DNA from: a bacterium
GTDB taxonomy: Bacteria; Cyanobacteriota; Vampirovibrionia; Gastranaerophilales; Gastranaerophilaceae
NCBI GenBank assembly: GCA_017403285.1
Contig: JAFQOI010000019.1
Location: 1 to 38,562, forward strand
Reading direction: 5' to 3'
DNA: 38,562 nt
Shown here piece after piece: positions 16,788 through 26,067 of this stretch. Made by a program: the position numbers and the translations under genes. Under the pieces are notes generated by a model, which saw only the letters and a program-made list of their open reading frames with translations, made no database searches and was not told the origin of the DNA. Within the stretch, counting starts at the first letter, position 1. Every line of letters starts with the position of its first letter.

Positions 16788-19700
16788 ATGTATATAAAAG
16801 AACTTGAAGTTGACAACTTTAAATCTTTTGCGAATGATGTTACAATCCCGTTTTTAAAAGGGTTTACGACTATAGCGGGCCCAAACGGTTCGGGGAAAAG
16901 TAATATCATTGACAGTATTTTGTTTGCACTTGGGCTTGCGAGTGCAAGAAATTTGCGTACAGAACAGTTGTCAGATTTTATTTCTACCCATACAAAGAAG
17001 AACGAAGCTTATGTAAAAGTTGTTTTTGAACCTGACGATAAAACAGAAGAAGCGATTACTGTTGCGAGAAAAATTAGAAAATCTTCACAAGGATTTAACA
17101 GTGTTTATTATTTAAATGGTCAAGTTTCTACTTTGACTGAAATACATTCTCAACTTGAAAAATATAGAATTACTCCTAATAGCTATAATGTAATTATGCA
17201 AAGTGACGTTATGAGTATTGTTAATTGCTCAAATGTTGAAAGAAGAAAAATTATTGATGAAATTGCTGGAATTGCGGATTTTAATAGACGTATTGAAAAA
17301 GCACAAGATGAGTTATTAACTGTTGAAGAAAGAGTTGAAAACGCTAATCTTATTTTGACTGAAATTGAATCTAATATTGAAAGATTGGCTCAAGAAAAAG
17401 AAACTGCTTTAAAATATCAAAAATTAAAAACTGAAAAATTTCAATTAGAAAGTCAAATAACAACTGTTAAATATTTTGATATTAAACGTAATTTGGAACT
17501 TGCTCACCAAAATATTTTGGAATTTAACAAGAAGAAAAAAGATGAAGAACTTAATCTTAAAAAACTTGAAGAAAAGCTTGTTGAAATAAAAAAACGTTAT
17601 GGCGAGATTTCTGAACTTGTTAAAAATAATGGCGAAGCAGAACAAATTGAAACAAAGAAACAACTTGAAGAATTAAAAGGGCAAATTCAAAGAAAAGAAC
17701 TTGCTATTAGCGCTGTTGAAAAAACAATTCACGATAACTTAAAAACAATTGAAAATTCTAAGAATGGTATTGAAAACCATAAAGAAAAAATTGAAAAAAT
17801 AACTTTAAAAATTGAAGAAAAGAAAGTTGAAATTTCCCAAATTGAAGCAAATATTAAGATCCAAGAAAAAGAATTAACAAAGATTTTAGAAGAAGTTTCT
17901 GGATTAAATCAAAATGCTGATAAACAATTAGAAGAAAGAAACAACTTAAAGAAAGAATTAGAAAAATTAAAAGAAGAAGAATGGGATATTAAATCTGGTT
18001 CTATTCCATTGGAAACAGAGTTGGCTTCTTTAAAAAGAGATATTGAAAATGCGAAAAAGACTCTTAATGAGTTGATTTCATTTAAAGCTAATTTTAAAGA
18101 CAATCAAGATAAATTAAATCTTCAGGTGGAAGAATTAACAAAGGAACTTGGGGATTGTAAACTTGCTCAAGAAAATATTATGTATAATCTTGATAAAAAT
18201 AAAAATGAAATATCAGATATTATGCATGATATTCAAATGGCGCAAAGGAAGATTGTTACTATTGAGGCGCAAAAAAGTGCCTATGAAGAAATGAATTTAG
18301 GCAAAGCAATTGATTCTATCATAAGAGCAAAAATCAAAGGTGTTCACGCTCCATTATTGCAATTGGGAAGTGTTGAAAAAGAATATTCAACCGCTCTTGA
18401 AGTTGCAATGGGTGCAAGAATGAAAAATATTGTAGTCGATGATGAAGATGTAGCAAGAGTTTGTATTGATTATTTAAAATCTGCTAGAGCGGGTAGTGCT
18501 ACATTCTTACCTTTGAACAAAATAAAGAAAGCGCCTTCAAGTTTAAAGGTTCCAAGAGAAAAAGGAATTGTTGATTTTGCTATCAACTTAGTTGATTTTG
18601 ATGATAAGTATGTAGATGCGTTTTATTATGCGTTGGGTGATACTTTGATTGTTGAAGATTATGATTGTGCTAAAAGGTTAATCGGTAAATATCGTTTGGT
18701 AACTTTAGATGGTAGTTTATTTGAAAAATCTGGTGCTATAACGGGTGGTGATAGACAAAGTTCAGGGCTTAAATTTAGCCAAAATCAAGATGAAGAACTT
18801 TCTAAATTTAAAGCACGTTTTGCAGATTTACAAAAACAATATGCTGCTCTTGAAAAAACTCGTGAAGAACTTCAAACAAAACAAGAAAAAATTCGTTCTA
18901 ATTATTCAAATACAATGACAGCATTAAATGGTGCAAAAATAGAGTTGAATAACTTGAATAATAATGCTAAAAATAATGAACAACGTATTGAAGAATGCAA
19001 TAAAATAATCAAAGAAGCAACGCCAAAAGTGGCAAATATTGAGAAAAAACTTGAAAAATACGAAGAAAAACTTATTTCTTTAAATGATAAAATGCTTGTG
19101 CTTCAAGATAAGATTGCTGAAATTGAAAGTAAAATGACAGAGGGTGAACTCAAAAAATTAAAAGAGATGACTGCTGCCATTGAAAATCAAATCAAAGAAT
19201 ATCAAAATAAAATTTTAAAATGTAATAATGAAATTAGTGAAGCAAATAGAGACATTGATTTTAATAAAGAATTAATTAAGGCCAAAGAAGAGCAAATCCA
19301 AAGATTAATAAAAGATAATGAAATTGCTGCTAATGATAAAGTTAAGTATGCTGAAGAAATTAAAGAAATTGAAGTAAAAGCTGTTGAACTTGAAGAAAAA
19401 ATTAAGGTGTTAGGCGAAAAACTTATTGAACTTCAAAAACAACGTGATTTAGTTCAAGAAGAACTTTTAAAGGCTGAAACAGAAAAGAATAAAATTTCAA
19501 ATGAAATAGAAAAAATCGCAGAACAGGTAGAGTCGTTCAAAACAAGAAGAGCAGAACTTGAACCTCAACTTGCCGAAATAAGGGCTGAACTTAAAGATAA
19601 TCAAATTGATATAGAATCTTTAGTTCCTACAGAAATTTCAACGGAAGAGATTAACAATAAAATCCATCGTTTACAAAAGAGAATGGAAGAGATGGAACCT

Positions 19701-20279
19701 GTTAATATGCTTGCGATTGAAGCGTATGATGAGGTAAAAGCTCGTCAAGAAGAAAAGAAAGAACAAATTGCTACTTTAACAAATGAACGTAGACAAATTC
19801 TTGAGAAGATGTCTGGTTATGAGCAAATTAAAAAAGAAACATTTATGAAAACGTACAATAACATAAATGAACATTTTAAAGATATTTTTGCTCAATTGTC
19901 AGAAGGTGAAGGAAGTTTAGAGCTTGAAAATCCTGAAAATCCTTTTGATGGTGGAATGACGATAAAAGCGCAAATAAGAGATAAAACGAAACAAAAGCTA
20001 GGGGCAATGTCTGGTGGAGAGAAATCGCTCACTGCTCTTGCATTGGTTTTTGCTATCCAAAAATATCTTCCAGCACCATTCTACGCATTAGATGAGGTTG
20101 ATGCCAGCCTTGATGGTATTAACTTGGCGCGTTTATCAGATATAATAAAAGAACAAGCAAAAAATACGCAATTTATAGTAGTTACTCACAAGCAAAATAT
20201 GATAAAATCTGCTGATAGAACGATAGGTGTAACTCAAAAAGAACATGGAAGAACCCTTGTAACGGGGATTAGAAATTAG
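16788..20279 (+). CDS. smc: Chromosome segregation protein SMC
   Basis: A 1163-residue condensin ATPase of normal length. The Walker A motif GPNGSGKSN is at 31-39. Long heptad coiled coils (about 170-500 and 660-1000) flank the hinge (about 510-640; GVHAPLLQLGSVEKEYSTAL, ITGGD). The ABC signature SGGEKSLTALALVFA starts at 1075 and Walker B with its catalytic glutamate is FYALDEVDASLDG (D1102, E1103). The protein entraps DNA and, with ScpA and ScpB, extrudes loops to compact and separate the chromosome. The ATG at 16788 fits the universal MYIKELEVDNFKSF opening. It is followed nine bases later by scpA and then scpB, so all three condensin subunits are encoded together. Confidence 0.98.
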   Translation: MYIKELEVDNFKSFANDVTIPFLKGFTTIAGPNGSGKSNIIDSILFALGLASARNLRTEQLSDFISTHTKKNEAYVKVVFEPDDKTEEAITVARKIRKSSQGFNSVYYLNGQVSTLTEIHSQLEKYRITPNSYNVIMQSDVMSIVNCSNVERRKIIDEIAGIADFNRRIEKAQDELLTVEERVENANLILTEIESNIERLAQEKETALKYQKLKTEKFQLESQITTVKYFDIKRNLELAHQNILEFNKKKKDEELNLKKLEEKLVEIKKRYGEISELVKNNGEAEQIETKKQLEELKGQIQRKELAISAVEKTIHDNLKTIENSKNGIENHKEKIEKITLKIEEKKVEISQIEANIKIQEKELTKILEEVSGLNQNADKQLEERNNLKKELEKLKEEEWDIKSGSIPLETELASLKRDIENAKKTLNELISFKANFKDNQDKLNLQVEELTKELGDCKLAQENIMYNLDKNKNEISDIMHDIQMAQRKIVTIEAQKSAYEEMNLGKAIDSIIRAKIKGVHAPLLQLGSVEKEYSTALEVAMGARMKNIVVDDEDVARVCIDYLKSARAGSATFLPLNKIKKAPSSLKVPREKGIVDFAINLVDFDDKYVDAFYYALGDTLIVEDYDCAKRLIGKYRLVTLDGSLFEKSGAITGGDRQSSGLKFSQNQDEELSKFKARFADLQKQYAALEKTREELQTKQEKIRSNYSNTMTALNGAKIELNNLNNNAKNNEQRIEECNKIIKEATPKVANIEKKLEKYEEKLISLNDKMLVLQDKIAEIESKMTEGELKKLKEMTAAIENQIKEYQNKILKCNNEISEANRDIDFNKELIKAKEEQIQRLIKDNEIAANDKVKYAEEIKEIEVKAVELEEKIKVLGEKLIELQKQRDLVQEELLKAETEKNKISNEIEKIAEQVESFKTRRAELEPQLAEIRAELKDNQIDIESLVPTEISTEEINNKIHRLQKRMEEMEPVNMLAIEAYDEVKARQEEKKEQIATLTNERRQILEKMSGYEQIKKETFMKTYNNINEHFKDIFAQLSEGEGSLELENPENPFDGGMTIKAQIRDKTKQKLGAMSGGEKSLTALALVFAIQKYLPAPFYALDEVDASLDGINLARLSDIIKEQAKNTQFIVVTHKQNMIKSADRTIGVTQKEHGRTLVTGIRN

Positions 20280-20288
20280 GGTAAGTTA

Positions 20289-21152
20289 ATGTTAAATCCA
20301 AAGGATGCGGAAAATTTTTATATACACAGCCATGAAGAAGCATTGGGACATAATTTCAGTGTAGATTCTATTTTAGATACACCATCAGAAGAACTTGATG
20401 GCATTGAAGTATTGGTTCAAATGGCAAAACAAGGTAAAATTGACCCTTGGAATATTGATATTGCAGATATTGCAGACAAGTATATGCTTCATATTTCAGA
20501 AAGTAAATCTAATAATTTAAGATTGAGTGGAAGAGCATTATTCTTTTTGGCAGTATTGTTGAAGTTGAAATCAAACGTTTTGGTTGGTATTGATCCTATT
20601 CAATTTGAGCCAATCGCTCCTATTGACCCTGAATATGATGATAGTGATGATTCTAGATTTTCTGATGATATGTATTATCAAGATTTGCCAGATAATGTTA
20701 TTCCTATTGAAGATATTATTCAAAGAAGAACAAGCGTAAAATTAAATAGGAATAGAATTGTAACTTTAAAAGATTTAATTAGGCAGTTAGAATTTTATGA
20801 AGAATTAGATAAAAAACAGGCTTTAAAAAATTCTTTAGAGCGTGCAAAAAGACGTGTTCAAAGTTATAAAAATATGTCTAATGAAGATATCATTAATTTA
20901 GCTCAGGAAGAATATATAGAAACAAGTGTTAAAGTCCTTCAAGAAAATCTTACAAAGATTTTTGAAAAGGAAGAGAAGGTTGAACTAAACACTTTAACAT
21001 TGTTGGGGCTTGATAAAATAACTGCATATATTGCTTTGTTATTTTTATCTGTTAAAAGTGAATTTGATATACAACAAGAAGAATTTTATTCAGATTTGTA
21101 TGTGGTAAAAGGGCAAATGCCTGTTGAGCAATTAGGGGAGCAAACAGCGTAG
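20289..21152 (+). CDS. scpA: Segregation and condensation protein A (kleisin)
   Basis: A 287-residue kleisin that closes the Smc ring. The core block is typical (DGIEVLVQMAKQGKIDPWNI, then LRLSGRALFFLAVLLKLKS), and the carboxy-terminal winged helix that binds the Smc head is present (LGLDKITAYIALLFLSVKSE, then YVVKGQ). The middle is long and acidic (DPEYDDSDDSRFSDDMYYQD), which separates the amino-terminal helices from the winged helix and makes the protein a little longer than the 245-265 usual. The ATG comes nine bases after the smc stop, with TAGGGTAAG between; scpB follows after seven bases. Confidence 0.95.
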   Translation: MLNPKDAENFYIHSHEEALGHNFSVDSILDTPSEELDGIEVLVQMAKQGKIDPWNIDIADIADKYMLHISESKSNNLRLSGRALFFLAVLLKLKSNVLVGIDPIQFEPIAPIDPEYDDSDDSRFSDDMYYQDLPDNVIPIEDIIQRRTSVKLNRNRIVTLKDLIRQLEFYEELDKKQALKNSLERAKRRVQSYKNMSNEDIINLAQEEYIETSVKVLQENLTKIFEKEEKVELNTLTLLGLDKITAYIALLFLSVKSEFDIQQEEFYSDLYVVKGQMPVEQLGEQTA

Positions 21153-21159
21153 GGGTAAT

Positions 21160-21675
21160 ATGGATTTAAAAGCAAGAATAGAAGCTGTATTATTCGTAAC
21201 TGGTAAGGCCGTCAATATAAAAGATATTGCGCAAATTCTTGAAGCGGATGAACAAGAAGTTGAAGAGGCAATGCTTGCTTTGATTTTTGATTATTCTTCA
21301 AGAGAAGGGGCTCTCGAGATTGATGATGAAAATGGCTATATTATTCAAGTTAAAAATGAATATATGGATATAGTTGAGAAGCTTTGTCCTGTTGATATTT
21401 CAAATGCTGTTTTAAAAACACTTACAGTTATTGCCTTAAAAGAACCGATAAGACAAGCAGAACTAAAAGAATTGCGTGGTTCAACCGCTTATGATCACGT
21501 TCATGAGCTCATTGAAAAAGGTTTGATAAGTAGAAAAAGAGATAAAAATGGTCGTTCATTTAATTTAAAAACGACCCCTAAATTCGCCGAATACTTTAAA
21601 ATGAAAGGGAATTCGGAGATATTATCTAAGATAGAAACAACAAGACTGTCTGAGTTATTGGAATTAAATAAATAA
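21160..21675 (+). CDS. scpB: Segregation and condensation protein B
   Basis: A 171-residue protein made of two winged-helix domains that pairs with ScpA and modulates Smc ATPase cycling. The opening LKARIEAVLFVTGKAVNIKD and the second domain (LKTLTVIALKEPIRQAELKE, RGSTAYDHVHELIEKGLISR) match the family; the usual motif IAYKQPITR is here IALKEPIRQ. It is at the short end of the family (about 170-200), lacking a disordered tail. The ATG at 21160 follows AGGGGT. It sits seven bases after scpA and 15 before the TPR/matrixin-like gene, so all four genes probably form one transcript. Confidence 0.93.
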   Translation: MDLKARIEAVLFVTGKAVNIKDIAQILEADEQEVEEAMLALIFDYSSREGALEIDDENGYIIQVKNEYMDIVEKLCPVDISNAVLKTLTVIALKEPIRQAELKELRGSTAYDHVHELIEKGLISRKRDKNGRSFNLKTTPKFAEYFKMKGNSEILSKIETTRLSELLELNK

Positions 21676-21690
21676 CAAAGGGATATTTTC

Positions 21691-23223
21691 ATGGATGAGA
21701 ATAGTGAAAGTAAGCGAGATAAAGACCTTGCTTTGCAAAAGGAAAGAAGAGCGCGCAAATTAAAACGTCAAAAAATGCTTGATGAGCAAAGAAAGCGTGA
21801 AGAAGAAAAAGCAAAGCAGATTAGAAGAACAATAGTAACATGTTCTTTTTGGGGCACGTTAATTCTACTTGGGGCTGGTTGTTGGTTTGCTATTAATAAT
21901 GGGATAGCTTCTGATTTTTTATCTCATCAGGGACAAAAGTATCTTGAAGTAAAAGAATACGACAAGGCAATAAGAATGCTTAAAATAGCAGAAAGCATGA
22001 ATCCTGTAGATGAAAACATTGTATATTTGCAAGTAATGACTCTTTCTAGAATGCCTATTACATACGAAAATATGAAAAAATTATATGAAATTTCACAATA
22101 TGAAGATTTTGATGAAGCAAGTGAGTATGCTTTTCGGGTTCTTAGATATATAAGACAACAAGTTGATGCAATGGTTGGGGCAAATTATGTTGATTATGTT
22201 TTGCATGATGATATAGTTTATAGATGGAATAATACTCAGCCGATAAAATATACAGTACAAGTTGGTAATAGTTTGCCATCTTCTTATATGACTGAAATAA
22301 AAAGAGCATTTACTGCTTGGTCTAGTTTGAGTAATGGGGCTATTATTTTTAATGAAGTTAATAATGTTGCGGAAGCAGATATTGTTGTTTCAATGGCTAA
22401 TACGTTGCCGACAGTAGATCCAAATGATACGCTTCGTAGCGCAGTAACTATTCCTGTTATTAATGATGATATTTTAAACAGAGTTGATATAATTATAAAA
22501 CCAATTGATAGTTCACAGTTAGAACAAGGTTCTGGTGCTTTTGGTTCTGTAATGAAAACTCAAATAGGACATGCTTTAGGAATTGCTGGTTATAGTTCTA
22601 ATGAAGCAGATGTGATGCATTTTTCTGGTGATTATATTTCAAATGTTCTTCCAAATAAAAATCTTACAGCAAGAGATGCAAATACTTTGACTCTTTTATA
22701 CAAAATGGTGCCAGATGTTATAAATGAACCATTGGCTCCTGAAGAGTACGATGATTTATTTTTCCACGCTGCAATTACGTCTGTCCCTGGAGATGGCATA
22801 GATAATGATGTGCGTGAATTGATGAACAATTTAAGTAATGATGTTCAAGATATTCCTAAATGGGTTGATTTGGCAACTAAATATGCATCAAAACAACACT
22901 ATAAGCACGCAAATGCTATATTGATAAATGTACTTCCTAATGTACAAGATAATCCTCAAAATAATTTTGTTATTTTGTATAATATAGCAGTTAATTATTA
23001 TAAACAAAAAGACTATTCAAATGCATTAAGATATATATATGCAGCAAGACGTATAGATGCTACTGATATTGATGCTATTGTTTTACAAACATTTGTTGAA
23101 CTAAGAACTGAACATAAAGATGTTGCAATGCAAAGATTAATCAGTATCAATAAAAAATATCCTGAACGAGAAGATGTTGCAAAAAAACTTGATTATTTGA
23201 ATAGGAAAAATAAAGGGAAATAA
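21691..23223 (+). CDS. Membrane TPR protein with a degenerate matrixin-like (M10) domain
   Basis: A 510-residue protein with a very basic cytoplasmic tail (1-45, coiled, many Lys/Arg/Glu), one membrane helix (47-68), TPR-like helices (about 75-140), a central domain (about 165-345) and carboxy-terminal TPRs (about 385-505). The central domain reads like a matrixin: a YTVQVGNSL strand, an AFTAWSSLSNGAIIF helix-strand, then TQIGHALGIAGYS (290-302), DVMHF and LTARDANTLTLLY. Active matrixins have HExxHxxG...H at the zinc site; here the first His and catalytic Glu are T290 and Q291 and the last His is Y301 (or G300), leaving only H294. It is therefore probably not a peptidase. It follows scpB by 15 bases; the basic tail could face the nucleoid. 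Function unknown; the domain reading is inference. Confidence 0.75.
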   Translation: MDENSESKRDKDLALQKERRARKLKRQKMLDEQRKREEEKAKQIRRTIVTCSFWGTLILLGAGCWFAINNGIASDFLSHQGQKYLEVKEYDKAIRMLKIAESMNPVDENIVYLQVMTLSRMPITYENMKKLYEISQYEDFDEASEYAFRVLRYIRQQVDAMVGANYVDYVLHDDIVYRWNNTQPIKYTVQVGNSLPSSYMTEIKRAFTAWSSLSNGAIIFNEVNNVAEADIVVSMANTLPTVDPNDTLRSAVTIPVINDDILNRVDIIIKPIDSSQLEQGSGAFGSVMKTQIGHALGIAGYSSNEADVMHFSGDYISNVLPNKNLTARDANTLTLLYKMVPDVINEPLAPEEYDDLFFHAAITSVPGDGIDNDVRELMNNLSNDVQDIPKWVDLATKYASKQHYKHANAILINVLPNVQDNPQNNFVILYNIAVNYYKQKDYSNALRYIYAARRIDATDIDAIVLQTFVELRTEHKDVAMQRLISINKKYPEREDVAKKLDYLNRKNKGK

Positions 23224-23232
23224 TTATTATTC

Positions 23233-24537
23233 CTAAAAGGTTCCTGTTAAGTCGTATTCATTTGCACCGGTTATTTTAACAGTAACAACATCCCCCGGAA
23301 TCACATCCTTATCTGTTCCTATATAGATAAGTCCATCAACTTCTGGTGCGTCTTTATATGTTCTTGCTGTTATAATGCCATCTTCTGAAATGGTTTCTAT
23401 TATGCAATCTATTTCTTTCCCAATTAGTTTTTTATTGATGTTTTTTGAAATTTGTTGTTGTAATTCCATTAATAATTTTTTGCGCTGTTTTTTTACTTTT
23501 GCAGTTATTTGGGGTTTGAGTTTATATGCTTTTGTATTTTTTTCCTTTGAAAATTCAAAAACACCGACTCTATCCAGTTTCATATTTTTTATAAAATTAT
23601 AAAGTTCGTTAAAATCTTCTTCGGTTTCGCCAGGGTAGCCAACAATGAAAGTTGTTCTTATTGCGGCGGATGGAATGATTTTTCTAATTCTTTTTATAAG
23701 TTTAGAATAGTCCTCAACGGGTCTATTCATAAGGGCTAGTACGTTTTTGCTTACATGTTGAAGTGGAACATCAATATATTTCACTATTTTTTCAAGCCTA
23801 TTAACAGCTTCAAGGACATCATCGGTCAACAGAGATGGATAAGTATATAAAATTCTAATCCAACTTAGGTCTTCAATTTCGTTTAGTTTTTCCAAAAGGC
23901 TTACAAGAGATGGTTTTCCATATAAATCTTTTCCGTAACTTGTTGTGTCTTGAGCAATAAGACAAATTTCTGTAACTCCTTTTTTTGCAAGATTTTTTGC
24001 TTCGTTAACAATATTTTCTATTTTTCTTGATGTATAAGGACCTCTTAATGCAGGAATTATGCAATAACCGCAATTAAAATTACAACCTTCTGCTATTTTT
24101 ATATAAGAACTAGCGCCTACAGTAATTTGTTGGCGTTCAATATTTTCAGGATAAATGTATTTTGGATTTTCATTGACCGCATATACCTTAACTTTATCTT
24201 TTGTGACTTTTTTTACTGTATCAACTATTTTATCTATATCCGATGTCCCCAAAAATGCGACTGCTTCTGGAATTAATCCTTTTAATTCTTGTTTGTATTT
24301 TTGAGATAGACAACCTGCTATAATGATTTTTTTTCCATTTTGAATCATATCAAATATTGATGCAACAGATTCTTTTTCTGCATCATGAATAAAAGAACAA
24401 GTATTAATAATTACAATATCTGCTTTTGTTTCATCAAGGGTTATCTGGTATCCATTTTGTGCAAGTTTACCTAACATAAGTTCAGAATCAACAAGGTTTT
24501 TTGCACATCCGTGGTTTATTAGAGCAATTTTGCGCAT
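23233..24537 (-). CDS. rimO: Ribosomal protein S12 methylthiotransferase RimO
   Basis: A 434-residue radical SAM enzyme that methylthiolates an aspartate of ribosomal protein S12. It has the amino-terminal MTTase domain with cluster cysteines (INHGCAKNLVDSE, C11; INTCSF; IAGCLSQ), the radical SAM motif C152-x3-C156-x2-C159 (EGCNFNCGYC) and a carboxy-terminal TRAM domain. The start NHGCAKN with VDSE is specific for RimO over MiaB. ATG at 24537; a few bases upstream is the stop of the GT-C-type gene (three-base gap), so it is the last gene of a mutS-GT-rimO unit. It converges on the matrixin-like gene with nine bases between stops and no clear terminator. Confidence 0.95.
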   Translation of the reverse strand: MRKIALINHGCAKNLVDSELMLGKLAQNGYQITLDETKADIVIINTCSFIHDAEKESVASIFDMIQNGKKIIIAGCLSQKYKQELKGLIPEAVAFLGTSDIDKIVDTVKKVTKDKVKVYAVNENPKYIYPENIERQQITVGASSYIKIAEGCNFNCGYCIIPALRGPYTSRKIENIVNEAKNLAKKGVTEICLIAQDTTSYGKDLYGKPSLVSLLEKLNEIEDLSWIRILYTYPSLLTDDVLEAVNRLEKIVKYIDVPLQHVSKNVLALMNRPVEDYSKLIKRIRKIIPSAAIRTTFIVGYPGETEEDFNELYNFIKNMKLDRVGVFEFSKEKNTKAYKLKPQITAKVKKQRKKLLMELQQQISKNINKKLIGKEIDCIIETISEDGIITARTYKDAPEVDGLIYIGTDKDVIPGDVVTVKITGANEYDLTGTF

Positions 24538-24540
24538 ATT

Positions 24541-26058
24541 TTACTTTCTTTCATATATTTTTATAGTATCTTTTTCTTCAACTAATTTATATTCGTTATC
24601 AATCATCTCACAAAAACGTTGAGCATAACTGCAAAAATTTCTGTATCCATATTCAGTTGTGGATATTGGTAATATTACAATGTAGTCCATAATGTTGTTT
24701 GTCGTGAAATGATTTATTACTTTTTCTTCGTTAAAAGTATCTAAATAATACAATGGGTCAAGGTTTATATATTGATTATCTGTTTCTTTATCAGTTGCAT
24801 AGTTTATAAATGCACCCTCTGGTACAACAAGCACTTTATCATCTTTTTTTGCATTATTGATAATGAAATTAATGGGAATTTCCATCATCATCTTGTCTTT
24901 AGAATAAGTATATACATTTCCTTTTGGTGTTTCTAATAAATGAGTTTTTAATTTAAGTGAATTGAAATCTGCATAAGCAAAAATTATCACTAAATATGAT
25001 AGGAATAGATAATTAAAGAGTTTAGAAAATTTTTCGTTTGCAAGGACAAAGAATGTTAAAAAACAAAGTGGGAAGAAAAATGCACCCATATGGTCTATTT
25101 TTAAAAATATAGTAAATTTAAAAGCAGCAAAAACAGAAATTATGCAAAATATTAGTTTTGCTTTGTCTTGTTTTAGTTTTTTTAAGAATACTAGAGATAA
25201 TATGATATTGATAAGAGGTAGCATGCCAAAAAATGTATAAATAGGACTTTTGGTTATAAGTTTAAAATAATTTTTTGGGTCAAAGAAGCAACCATGCAGA
25301 GAATAAAAATGGTTCATTGTTTCTGATTTTGCCATAGTAGACATTATGTTGTATGCACTTGTTACGTCTAATATTGTTAATCCTTGAACAAATAAAAATG
25401 CAAATGAAATAATTGGAAAACTTATAAAACATAAAAATGATTTAAATATGTCTTTTATTTTTAAAGGTTTTAAAAATAAAAATACGATTAATAAAGCAAG
25501 TGGATGTAGTATAAATTCATATTTATTGATAATACTTATACCTGCAAAAATACAAGAAAAATATGCATAATTAACTTTTTCGGATTTAATGTATTTTATT
25601 AAAAACAGTGCAGAAACTAAAAATGTTGAAAGTCCATAAATTAATCCATAAGAATATGTGATATTTGAATTAAACAAAAATGTCTGAAAAACAAGAGAGA
25701 ACATTGTTATAATTGTTATTAATAAAGAATATTTTGTGTTTAAGAATTCTTTTGCTAATAAATAAATTGAAGTGAGTATGAAAAATGAATTTACAATTCC
25801 AAAAATATATAAAGTATTTATGCTCTCTCCAAAAATAAGGAATAAAAGGGCATTTAATTGATATGCAAAAGGTCCATATATGTTTAAAATGTCTTTGTAT
25901 AAAACATTCCCTTGTGCAACTTGTTGAGAAATGTATAATTCTCTTCCAGTATCAATGGTAAAAAGTCCTTGGTGTAGAAAAAAGAAAGGTAGAATGCAAA
26001 GAAAAATCACAAGTATTGATAAGATAGCGAAAATATCAGTCTTAGTTGATTTTAACAT
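24541..26058 (-). CDS. Multi-pass membrane protein, probable GT-C-type glycosyltransferase
   Basis: A 505-residue protein with about ten to eleven hydrophobic helices followed by a soluble carboxy-terminal part of some 130 residues. The first outer loop has an acidic motif (FTIDTGRELYISQQVAQGNV, then LYKDILNIYGPF) of the kind found in dolichyl-phosphate-mannose mannosyltransferase / ArnT-like GT-C enzymes, where an aspartate or glutamate is catalytic. These use lipid-linked sugars to decorate lipids, glycans or proteins outside the membrane. The donor and acceptor cannot be told. The ATG at 26058 has AGGAT, which overlaps the end of mutS; the spacing of nine bases implies co-transcription with mutS and rimO, though no functional link is obvious. 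Confidence 0.72.
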   Translation of the reverse strand: MLKSTKTDIFAILSILVIFLCILPFFFLHQGLFTIDTGRELYISQQVAQGNVLYKDILNIYGPFAYQLNALLFLIFGESINTLYIFGIVNSFFILTSIYLLAKEFLNTKYSLLITIITMFSLVFQTFLFNSNITYSYGLIYGLSTFLVSALFLIKYIKSEKVNYAYFSCIFAGISIINKYEFILHPLALLIVFLFLKPLKIKDIFKSFLCFISFPIISFAFLFVQGLTILDVTSAYNIMSTMAKSETMNHFYSLHGCFFDPKNYFKLITKSPIYTFFGMLPLINIILSLVFLKKLKQDKAKLIFCIISVFAAFKFTIFLKIDHMGAFFFPLCFLTFFVLANEKFSKLFNYLFLSYLVIIFAYADFNSLKLKTHLLETPKGNVYTYSKDKMMMEIPINFIINNAKKDDKVLVVPEGAFINYATDKETDNQYINLDPLYYLDTFNEEKVINHFTTNNIMDYIVILPISTTEYGYRNFCSYAQRFCEMIDNEYKLVEEKDTIKIYERK

Positions 26059-26067
26059 TGTTTTATC

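Noticed and set aside
23200-23240. Terminator between the matrixin-like gene and rimO
   Set aside because: The GGAA...TTCC pairing is short and interrupted, without a T-run on either strand.
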